Below are positions 1-7,000 of a stretch of DNA of 10,792 nucleotides, piece by piece. Position 1 is the first letter of the stretch. Each line of letters begins with the position of its first letter. The position numbers and the translations under genes are program-made. This DNA is from Clostridia bacterium (GTDB lineage: Bacteria; Bacillota_A; Clostridia; Oscillospirales; CAG-272): positions 1-10,792 of the forward strand of contig JAGAIH010000165.1 of NCBI GenBank assembly GCA_017626655.1, given 5' to 3'. The notes below the pieces were generated by a model, which had not been told where the DNA came from, made no database searches, and saw nothing but the letters and a program-made list of their open reading frames with translations.

Positions 1-507
1 CGCGCCCTCGCAGTCGGAGCCGGTGATGATGGGGGGATGGACGTAGCGGTAGCCGTTCTTGTGGAAGTACTGATGGATGGACTGGGCCAGCTGATCGCGG
101 ACGGCGAAGACCGCCTCGAAGTAGCGGGCGCGGACACGGAGGTGGGGGATGGTGCGGAGGTACTCCAGGGTATGGCGCTTCTTCTGGAGGGGATAGTCGG
201 AGGGACACTTGCCCAGGACGGTCAGGGTCTCCACGTTCATCTCGATCCCGTTGCGGTCGGAGGCGACGATGGTACCCGTAGCGGTGAGGGACGCGCCCAC
301 GGCCATGGCGTCGCGGTAGACGCTCTCGTCCATCTTCTCCTTGTCGATGACCAGCTGAAGGCTTCTGAAACAGGAGCCGTCGTTGACCTCCAGGAAGGAG
401 ACGTTCTTGGAATCTCTGGCGGTACGCACCCAGCCGCAGATGACGGGGGAGGTACCCACGAAGGACTCGGACTCGGCAAACAGCTTTTTGATGTCGGTGT
501 GTTTCAT
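1..507 (-). CDS. asnS: Asparaginyl-tRNA synthetase, N-terminal 169 residues (partial)
   Basis: This cytoplasmic class II aminoacyl-tRNA synthetase charges tRNA-Asn with asparagine using ATP. Only the first 169 codons are present, because the reading frame stays open to the left edge; the family is usually about 460 residues. Residues 17 to about 110 form the OB-fold anticodon-binding domain (GWVRTARDSKNVSFLEVNDG). The linker KRHTLEYLRTIPHLR (110-124) follows. The start of the catalytic core and class II motif 1 come next (YVHPPIITGSDCEGA, 155-169). The TGSDCEGA stretch is typical of AsnRS and argues against AspRS. The start is the ATG at 507, with GGAG about 9 bases upstream (517-520). It has its own promoter at 552-580 with a 5' leader of only about 40 bases, which leaves no room for a T-box. 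It therefore appears to be a separate transcription unit from the protease gene upstream. Confidence 0.95.
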   Translation of the reverse strand, partial: MKHTDIKKLFAESESFVGTSPVICGWVRTARDSKNVSFLEVNDGSCFRSLQLVIDKEKMDESVYRDAMAVGASLTATGTIVASDRNGIEMNVETLTVLGKCPSDYPLQKKRHTLEYLRTIPHLRVRARYFEAVFAVRDQLAQSIHQYFHKNGYRYVHPPIITGSDCEGA

Positions 508-551
508 GGTATGTTACTCCAATCTTGGGATTTTGCAAATGATTACCTTTT

Positions 552-580
552 ATTATAGCACAGAATCTCTGTATTTACAA
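552..580 (-). promoter_or_regulatory. SigA-type promoter of asnS with a dyad in the spacer
   Basis: Read on the minus strand, a -35 box TTGTAA (575-580) is followed by a 17-base spacer and a perfect -10 box TATAAT (552-557). It sits about 45 bases upstream of the asnS ATG. The spacer contains the inverted repeat ACAGA-GAT-TCTGT (560-572), which could be an operator or chance. The promoter call rests on consensus match and position only. Confidence 0.8.
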
Positions 581-620
581 GGGGTTTTGGAAGATTTCTG
601 AAAAAATGTATTTTTACGAG

Positions 621-648
621 AAAACCCCCACTCCGCGGGGGAGTGGGG
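621..648 (-). terminator. Rho-independent terminator after the metalloprotease gene
   Basis: A 9-bp perfect stem (CCCCACTCC at 626-634 pairing with GGAGTGGGG at 640-648) with a 5-base loop is followed, on the minus strand, by TTTT (621-624) and further T-rich sequence. It lies 14 bases beyond the protease stop codon. It would end the sigma/anti-sigma/protease transcript before the asnS promoter. A TTTTT also flanks the other side, but no plus-strand gene needs it. Confidence 0.85.
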
Positions 649-662
649 AAAAACGTTATGTG

Positions 663-2045
663 TTAGTTGGAATTGCCGTAGTAGCGGATTTCGGGGATGC
701 GTTCTTCGAGAAAGGCTTGACAACTAGAGCAGAAGTACGGTTCCTGCATCTTCACTAAATCTTCATAGTATTCCCTCATTTCACCAATCGTTAAATAGTT
801 CATTATGCAAGCACCCACGGTATCATTTGAATGCAAGTCGTTTCCGTTTTCATCCTTTAATAGGGCAACTTCACCTATTTCAAAAACATGCGCCATTTCA
901 TGTGCTAGGCTTATACTCATTATTGCTTCAACCGTAGTACTGTCCTCAATTGTTTCGTCTTGAAGCTTTGTGATCGTAAAGAAATCTATTACAGGATAGT
1001 ATTGAGTCCCATAGACAAGATCCTCTGTTCTTAAATGGTGAGCAATAATATCTCCGGAACGCGAAAGGCCGTCATCCGTGTATACTGAGCTTTGTCTATC
1101 TGCCCATAATACCACGATATGATTATTCTTGCGCGAAACACTGTTGTATAATTCCATGCTCATTATGTTGGCATCCTTATGGTCTGTTTCGCAAGAGCTA
1201 TTACAGGGAGAATTATCCCCTAAAGGACAGGATTCAGCCATAAAATCAGTACGATACGTTGGTAAACCGCCTACTTGCACACTGACCCCAAAACTTTCGT
1301 ATACCGTTGTAACGAAGTCATTCGCATCCATAAAATTTCCTCTAATTCTATTATGACGCGTACCGTCAAGAGTTTCCATCGCACTGCTGTCATAGTAATT
1401 GTCGATATAGAATGTTCGGGGCAGTAATCTCCAATTTCTTGCAGAAAGATCCGTATAATAATTTGCTAACACAGCGTTATTACCGTCATATCCCAGTGCC
1501 ATATTTGTGTGTTCTTTACTTTGCGGTACGATGACGGTTTTTGCGCTATGATCTACAAGGATCCTCCACTTTGTCGGAGTGTTTGTCGATGTCGAATACA
1601 ACTGAATCTGACCGTTGTCATTCACGCCGAGATAAATGCTTTGCGATTCTAATTTGATGGTATAGTAGTGTTCATCGATCGGTGCTATCGTCCAAACGGC
1701 TCTTTCATTAACCCTCGTACTCCAAGGCTGAACGTAATGCACAAAAGAAGCCGGATTGGCAGACAAAACCACTTCTCTTGAATTCAAATACAAATTAAAC
1801 TCGTCGGTGCTTATGGGGCTGTGTTCCTCAAAAACCTTTACCTCACAGGTGTTCGTTGTCAAAATACCATTTTGATTATAATAGTTAACGTAAATCGTTG
1901 CAGTACCGACCGATTCACCAACGATTTTATAGCACGAATTTTCGTGTACGACGGAAACAACGTCGTAATTCAGTGAAAACACATAGTATTCGTCCACATC
2001 TATTAAAAGATCAATTTCATACGTGTCGCCAACACCTAAAAACAT
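663..2045 (-). CDS. HExxH zinc metalloprotease, body of a secreted multidomain protein cut off from its signal peptide
   Basis: This is the intact 460-codon part of a gene whose real start appears to be the ATG at 2180. An in-frame TAA at 2084-2082 separates the two parts. In full-length numbering (add 45), residues about 48-115 resemble a bacterial Ig-like (BIG2) domain. Residues about 128-254 look like a ricin-type beta-trefoil, with three W-x-[IL] elements (W163, W205, W250) spaced 42-45 residues apart. The rest is a protease-like domain with SLAHEMAHVFEIGE (zinc motif H427-E428-H431), a downstream H450, and a CIMNY element (458-462) like the Met-turn of metzincins. A C-terminal CSSC pair (C484, C487) and a cysteine cluster CPLGDNSPCNSSC could form disulfides. 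The ATG at 2045 has no Shine-Dalgarno sequence. The gene is AT-rich (about 40% GC) unlike its neighbours, suggesting transfer. Protease activity is inferred from motifs; the substrate is unknown. Confidence 0.75.
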   Translation of the reverse strand: MFLGVGDTYEIDLLIDVDEYYVFSLNYDVVSVVHENSCYKIVGESVGTATIYVNYYNQNGILTTNTCEVKVFEEHSPISTDEFNLYLNSREVVLSANPASFVHYVQPWSTRVNERAVWTIAPIDEHYYTIKLESQSIYLGVNDNGQIQLYSTSTNTPTKWRILVDHSAKTVIVPQSKEHTNMALGYDGNNAVLANYYTDLSARNWRLLPRTFYIDNYYDSSAMETLDGTRHNRIRGNFMDANDFVTTVYESFGVSVQVGGLPTYRTDFMAESCPLGDNSPCNSSCETDHKDANIMSMELYNSVSRKNNHIVVLWADRQSSVYTDDGLSRSGDIIAHHLRTEDLVYGTQYYPVIDFFTITKLQDETIEDSTTVEAIMSISLAHEMAHVFEIGEVALLKDENGNDLHSNDTVGACIMNYLTIGEMREYYEDLVKMQEPYFCSSCQAFLEERIPEIRYYGNSN

Positions 2046-2081
2046 TTTATTATAAGGTAAGATTGATTCGGTACTCGTACT

Positions 2082-2180
2082 TTAAGTTTCAAGTGCGACA
2101 ACAGTGTTTACGGGATTAACAAATACAGAAAGCAAACACAAAACAACGGACAAAATCATACATAACGCTTTTTTTGTCAT
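2082..2180 (-). pseudogene. Detached 5' end of the metalloprotease gene: signal peptide ending in a premature TAA
   Basis: From the ATG at 2180 the frame reads MTKKALCMILSVVLCLLSVF and continues through VNTVVA, a classic signal peptide: basic n-region, hydrophobic core and an A-x-A-like end. It then reads LET and stops at TAA (2084-2082). After 12 further codons the same frame enters the protease at 2045; the two ATGs are exactly 45 codons apart. The ATG at 2180 has a good ribosome binding site (GAAAGGA, about 8 bases upstream), whereas 2045 has none. A single base change (for example CAA, Gln, to TAA) would explain the stop. A sequencing error, strain-specific inactivation or stop readthrough are all possible. 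As written, the protein would not be exported. Confidence 0.75.
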
Positions 2181-2201
2181 TTTATTAATCCTTTCTTTCT
2201 G

Positions 2202-2222
2202 CTAAGCAACTACTCGGCTTAG
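2202..2222 (-). repeat. Small inverted repeat between the anti-sigma and protease genes
   Basis: CTAAGC and GCTTAG form a perfect 6-bp stem around a 9-base loop, just ahead of the protease ribosome binding site and 14 bases after the anti-sigma stop codon. No T-run follows on the minus strand, so it is unlikely to be a full terminator. It may be an intercistronic processing or stability hairpin, or chance. Confidence 0.4.
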
Positions 2223-2236
2223 TTACATCTCAATTT

Positions 2237-3286
2237 TTACCACAATTGGTGAATATCAAAGGAATCAAAGAAAGCTTTATCGGGTTCATTCTCAAAACCG
2301 CTAAGGTAAACTCTAAACTTTTGTTCGTTTGTACTGCCGTATATATAAGCACTATATGGAACGGTGTCGCTCACATATTCTTTTTTAGGATGCTCTATAC
2401 AATATGTGAGCATGATCTCACAGGTGCTTCCCTCCCGCTCCATTTTCATAAGAACAACTCGCAGTTTTACATCATCGTTCACATCTTCGTACATGGAGCA
2501 TGGATAACCGAGATATTCCGTTCTGTCTTGAATTTTACTGCCCTCAATCTTTTCAATATAAGAGGCAATATCCTTTTGGTATTTCTTTTCATACTGCTCG
2601 TCAGTAAGCAGAATCATATACCCGGATTCACCGGAAAAATCCTCTATCTTCTCATTGTAAGTCGCTTCATTTCGAAATGAGATCTGAATATCTGTTTCCG
2701 TCAAGGTTACATAAGAAACACTCCACCCATCCGGCAAAACGACATCATACAATTGGGTCATATCGGGAATCTCGAATCCCTTATCCGTCAGTGTGAGCTG
2801 GGATTTTAGATTCTTCACCTCGGCCGTAGTGAAATTGCCCTTTAAGAACTTTTGCTTCATTTCCTCGATGGAGTTGAAGTAAATTCCCTTAACGATCATG
2901 GCGTTTCCGCTACTTCCTTCTTGTGGCTTCTCATTCCCATCCGCAAAGCTCATATAGTGCTTCCCGTCGATCTCGGTCACCGTGTACAGATCGGTAGAAT
3001 AAGAGCCATCCTGGGGCGAGGCGGTCTCGCCCTCCCCCTCGGCGGGGGTCTGCGCGTCCTGCGTCTCCCCCACGGGCGGCACAACGGGCGGGTTCTCCCC
3101 GCTCTGCTTCATGATCCCCGCCCCCAGCACAGCCACAGCCGTCAGGACGGCCACCGTCGCGGCCACGGCAAGGATACGGATATAGGGAGCCTTGCTTCCC
3201 TTGCGGACGACCGCATCGGGGGCGGCCTCCAGAATATACCGAGGGTCGATGCCCTCCATAGCATTGAATGCAGTCTTTCCTTTCAT
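2237..3286 (-). CDS. Single-pass membrane protein coupled to an ECF sigma factor; probable anti-sigma factor or sensor
   Basis: The 349-residue protein has a short cytoplasmic N-terminus (1-35), one membrane segment (about 36-58, rich in A, V and L) and a low-complexity Pro/Glu/Gly/Thr linker (62-94). An extracytoplasmic domain of about 250 residues follows and ends in FDSFDIHQLW. It has two or three cysteines (C263, C289, C296) that could form a disulfide outside the cell. Its ATG overlaps the stop codon of the sigma gene (ATGA, 3286-3283), so translation is probably coupled. That arrangement is typical of anti-sigma factors. I recognise no named domain, and the N-terminus shows no clear zinc-binding anti-sigma motif, so the role rests on context and topology. 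Base composition changes sharply near 3000: about 70-75% GC over the linker-coding DNA, then 35-47% over most of the outer domain. This suggests a chimeric gene. Confidence 0.75.
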   Translation of the reverse strand: MKGKTAFNAMEGIDPRYILEAAPDAVVRKGSKAPYIRILAVAATVAVLTAVAVLGAGIMKQSGENPPVVPPVGETQDAQTPAEGEGETASPQDGSYSTDLYTVTEIDGKHYMSFADGNEKPQEGSSGNAMIVKGIYFNSIEEMKQKFLKGNFTTAEVKNLKSQLTLTDKGFEIPDMTQLYDVVLPDGWSVSYVTLTETDIQISFRNEATYNEKIEDFSGESGYMILLTDEQYEKKYQKDIASYIEKIEGSKIQDRTEYLGYPCSMYEDVNDDVKLRVVLMKMEREGSTCEIMLTYCIEHPKKEYVSDTVPYSAYIYGSTNEQKFRVYLSGFENEPDKAFFDSFDIHQLW

Positions 3287-3825
3287 ACTTTATAACCCCT
3301 TTCTTCCAAAAATTTTCGGAGCTTATTTCTTGTCTTGTAGAGCTTCACCGTGACGGCGTTGACGGTCATGCCCTCCCGTTTCGCCAGCTCGGCGGGCATC
3401 ATGGCGTACCAGTAGCGGCGAACAAAGAGGCGGCGGTCGGTGTCCTTCAGCCCCGCCAGAAATTCGTTCAGCAGCGCGGGCAATTCCCCTGCCGCCTCCT
3501 CGGGGGCGGGGATGCAGGCCTCCAGCTCCTCGAAGGCCACCTCCAGCTCACGGTTGCGCTTGGCGGCGCGGCTCTCGTGGTAGCGGTTGATGGCCAGTCG
3601 GCGGGTCAGGACGGCAATGTAGGCCTTGAGGGAGGCAGGCTCGTCGGGGGGGATGCTGTTCCACGCCTTGAGATACACGTCGCTGACACACTCCTCGGCA
3701 TCCTGCTCGCTGTCCAGAATGTCCCGGGCGATGGTCATGCAGTATCTGCCATACTTTTCCGCCGTCTCGGCGATGGCCTGCTCGTCGCGGTCAAAGAACA
3801 GGCGGATGATGTCGCTGTCGGTCAT
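3283..3825 (-). CDS. ECF-type sigma-70 family RNA polymerase sigma factor
   Basis: At 180 residues this has the normal size for an extracytoplasmic-function sigma factor, which directs RNA polymerase to a small regulon when released by its partner. Region 2 occupies about residues 5-90. It includes the core-binding stretch DAEECVSDVYLKAW (42-55) and the -10 recognition segment around YIAVLTRRLAINRYHESR (69-86). A short acidic linker (about 92-118) follows. Region 4 is at about 119-175, with the helix-turn-helix AELAKREGMTVNAVTVKLYK (145-164) for -35 recognition. No region 1.1 or 3 is present, as expected. The ATG at 3825 is preceded by AAAGGAGA at good spacing. The stop overlaps the start of the membrane protein by 4 bases. 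Inverted repeats crowd the upstream region. The specific ECF group and stimulus cannot be read from the sequence. Confidence 0.92.
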   Translation of the reverse strand: MTDSDIIRLFFDRDEQAIAETAEKYGRYCMTIARDILDSEQDAEECVSDVYLKAWNSIPPDEPASLKAYIAVLTRRLAINRYHESRAAKRNRELEVAFEELEACIPAPEEAAGELPALLNEFLAGLKDTDRRLFVRRYWYAMMPAELAKREGMTVNAVTVKLYKTRNKLRKFLEERGYKV

Positions 3826-3839
3826 GGTCTCTCCTTTCT

Positions 3840-3939
3840 CGGGGCGTCCCCCGAAGATTGGTCTGCGAACGCGTTCACCGTGAACGGCCCTTCATCGGCC
3901 GTCCATCTACAAGGACAGGAAAATTCTCGGATTCTGTCC
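3840..3939 (-). promoter_or_regulatory. Cluster of inverted repeats upstream of the sigma gene; presumed control region
   Basis: The roughly 130-base gap ahead of the sigma gene holds several perfect dyads. They are CGGGG/CCCCG (3840-3853, next to the ribosome binding site), the palindrome GAACGCGTTC (3867-3876), CGTTCAC-C-GTGAACG (3872-3886), ACGGCC/GGCCGT with a 7-base loop (3884-3902), and GGACAG/CTGTCC with a 15-base loop (3913-3939). The GAACG half-site occurs three times in alternating orientation. No SigA-type promoter is visible. The GAAC cores fit the loose -35 pattern of ECF promoters, so autoregulation is plausible, but I cannot place a convincing -10 box. Confidence 0.45.
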
Positions 3940-3959
3940 GTTTTCTTAAAACTTTTTTC

Positions 3960-3991
3960 AAAAAAACGCGGGACGGCATTTCTGCCGTCCC
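3960..3991 (-). terminator. Rho-independent terminator of the beta-helix lipoprotein gene
   Basis: On the minus strand GGGACGGCA (3991-3983) pairs perfectly over 9 bp with TGCCGTCCC (3978-3970) around a GAAA tetraloop. After GCG comes a run of seven T (3966-3960). It lies 17 bases past the lipoprotein stop. It isolates that gene from the sigma operon, which is read in the same direction further on. Confidence 0.95.
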
Positions 3992-4008
3992 AAGGGGTAG
4001 GGGGTGGA

Positions 4009-7000
4009 TCAATTCAACTGCTGAATGGTGATAGACCCGATCAGATACTCCACGGTAGTCAGCCCGTAGAACAACAGATCGTCGGTGCCGCCGGGGGTGT
4101 TGGTATCAAAGGTGACGGTCAGCAGGCGGCTGTTTTCGGGATCCGCCTCGATCTTGTAGCTGACCTCGGCGGAGTTCTGGACGCCGCCCTGCATATGGAG
4201 CATGACGAAGGCACCGCGGGGCAGGGTGTTGGCCAGATTACCCAGCACATCGTAGACCTGCATGGTAATGCGGAGCTTGCGGCCGCCCGTCAGGTTGTTG
4301 GGGAGCGAGCCGAAGGTGAAGTTCTCGCCCGCATAGTAGAAGGTATCGCCGAAGCCGTTCTCGCGGAGGAGCTGGGCGGTCTTCTCGGGCAGGAGGGCGG
4401 TGGAGGCGTAGGCGCCCACGCCCGTGTTCATGAGATTGCCCTCGGTGAAGTCGAAGGTGTAGCCCGCCTTCAGCTCCTCGGCGGTGAGGGTATGGTAATC
4501 GTCACGGGAGAGGAAGACGTCGGGCTTGAGGGAGCGGGCCATGGTGATGGTGAAGTCACCGACGTAGATATCGGCGTAGGCGGTGGGGACGTTGTTGAAG
4601 AAGAACTTCAAGGACTTCTCCCCGGTGTTGCCCACGGTCCAGTCCATCTCGAAGTGGTAGAAGCCCTCGCCTGTGAAGAGTCCCTCGGCCAGGGCGCGGT
4701 TGCCGGGGGTATCGTCCATGGCCAGGAGGTAGATCTTGGTGCCGTCCTTGGGCACCATGGGAGAGGCGATGTAGGCGTCGATGGAGATGTGGTAGGTCTT
4801 GCCCTGGACGTAGTAGCCCTTATCGGTGAAGGCGGTGAAGTCGCCCATGTCGCCCTTGATGTGGAGCACCGTACCCGAGGTAAAGCCGCTCTCGGCGTTC
4901 AGGATGGCGTTCTTGACCGTCTCGTCGGGGATGGCGTCGTAGGTCAGCGCCTCGCCCTTCTTACCGATGGTGATCTCCTTGTTCCAGGGGAAGGTATGGC
5001 CGTTGTAGAGCTGGTCCGTGGAGGGGTTCGCCCAGGAGGTGGCGGTGACGTTGACCGTACCGATATACACCGTAGCCCCCGCGGGGACGTCGATGTAGAA
5101 GCCTGTGTTGCCCTCCACGGGATCGTACAGACAAGCGGCATTGACGATGGCGTTGGCCTGCTCGAAGAGGTTCCCGTTCACGGCGGTGGAGGCATCACCC
5201 GAGAGGAAGCCCGCGGCGCCGCCCGCAGCGGTGGCGTAGTAGTTGAGGGAGAACATATAGGACTTGCCCGGGGTATGGAAGTGGGAGAGGAAGTCAGCGG
5301 ACAGGCCGTTCAGGACGTAACGGGTGCCGCTCTCACCGCCCGTCAACACCAGCACGCGGTCCATGAAGCCCGCGTTGGCGGCCAGGGCGTCGCGGATGGC
5401 GGTATCCTCCAGCTTGGAGAGGGGCAGGATGCGACCGCCCTCCACCTGCATCATGATATAGGTCCAGTCATAGGTGACGGTATTGACGAAGTCCACCTCG
5501 GTAGGCTCGATGACCACGGGGACGCGGGTCATCTTGCGGTTTTGGTAGGTGAACAGCTCCTCCTCGGTCCAGGTCTCGGACTCGGTGACCTCCACGTTAC
5601 GGCCCTTGGAGATCTTGGCGCCGTCGTTGAAGGTACAGCCCCAGAAGCCGATGTCCTTCATGGCGCCCCGCACCGATGCGCCTGCCGCGCCGATGTCCAG
5701 GCTACCGCCGTTGAAGGTGCAGTTGATATAGTCGATGTTACCGGGGATGGGACCCTCCACGCTGCCGTCCTCGCGGATCCAGGTGATGAGCATATCGAAG
5801 ACGCAGTTCTCGATGCGGATCTCACGGCGGAAGCGGAAGGTGCCCGTGAAGCGGGAGTTGGTGATCGTGGAGCCGGGGGCGCAGGTATCGCGGTTGCCCA
5901 CGAGCCAGCCCTCCTCCATCTTGCGGAGGCTCTCGCCGTAGTCCAGCACCAGCTCCGTGGTGCCGTTGGGATTCTGGACCACGCGGCGGACGGTGGCCTT
6001 GCCCGCGTACACGCCCTTGGAGCTGAACACGTCAATGACGTCACCCTCGCGGCAGTTGAAGGGATGGTAGGAGCCGTGGGTGTACATCTCGTACTGGGTG
6101 ACGGTGAACTGGTTGCCGTTCTTCACCGAGGTGATATATCCCAGGGTGTTGCTGACGTTGAAGACGTCGTCGAACAGGACCCCCACGTCGCACTCGTTCC
6201 AATGGATGGGACGGCGGTTGTCCTTGACGTGGTAGCCGTCGCGCCAGGAGACCATCTTGATCTCGCGGTTGTTCTCCTCGCCGGGGATGTAGTCCACGTT
6301 CTCGAAGTAGAGCTCGGCGTCGTTGTCGCGGACGTTGGCGATGAAGCTGGGGGCCGCCCAGACCTCGATGTTCTCAAAGACCATACAGCCCGTATTGGAG
6401 GCGATGTACATGATCTCGCTCAGGGCGTTACCGATACCGGGATTGGGCAAAAATACCTTGTCCCCCACAGCGTAGCCGTGGCTCTCGGTCCGGTACTCCA
6501 CCTTGATCTCCTTGGAGGCGGTTTTGGTCATGGTATTGATGAACTGGTGGGGCCTCTCCTGCTTGCCCTCGTTGTACTCGATGGAGAAATTGGTATAGTT
6601 GCGGCTGTCGTTGAAGCTCTGGTTGGGCTCGATGTCAGTGGTGTAGGTGACGTGCGCGCCGTTCACCGCCTTGACGGTACCCACCAGGTAGGGGGAGACC
6701 GCCAGATCCAGCTTCATGTTGCAGATGCGGATATCATTACAGCTCAGCATGGCATAGTAGCTGATACCGGGGGCGAAGCGGAAGACCGAGCCGCCGCCGT
6801 CCACGGTGACACCATCGGCACCGGTCATGGCGAAGGGAGAGCCAAAGGGGCCTGTGCTGCGGTCGGTGGTGCCGATGTAGTAGACCTTGCCCGACTCGAA
6901 CTGCAGGGTGGCCTGCTGCTCCATGGCCGCCTCGATGGCCTTACCGATGGCGGGGCCGTCGTCGGTCTTACCGTCACCCTTGACGCCGTAGTCGGCGGCC

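Noticed and set aside
37..558. Plus-strand frame of 173 codons at the left edge
   Set aside because: It is antisense to asnS, which is identified by conserved motifs. The frame runs through the asnS start region and ends in its promoter.
508..662. T-box or other riboswitch upstream of asnS
   Set aside because: The promoter lies only about 45 bases from the start codon. The hairpin at 626-648 is upstream of the promoter and serves the protease transcript.
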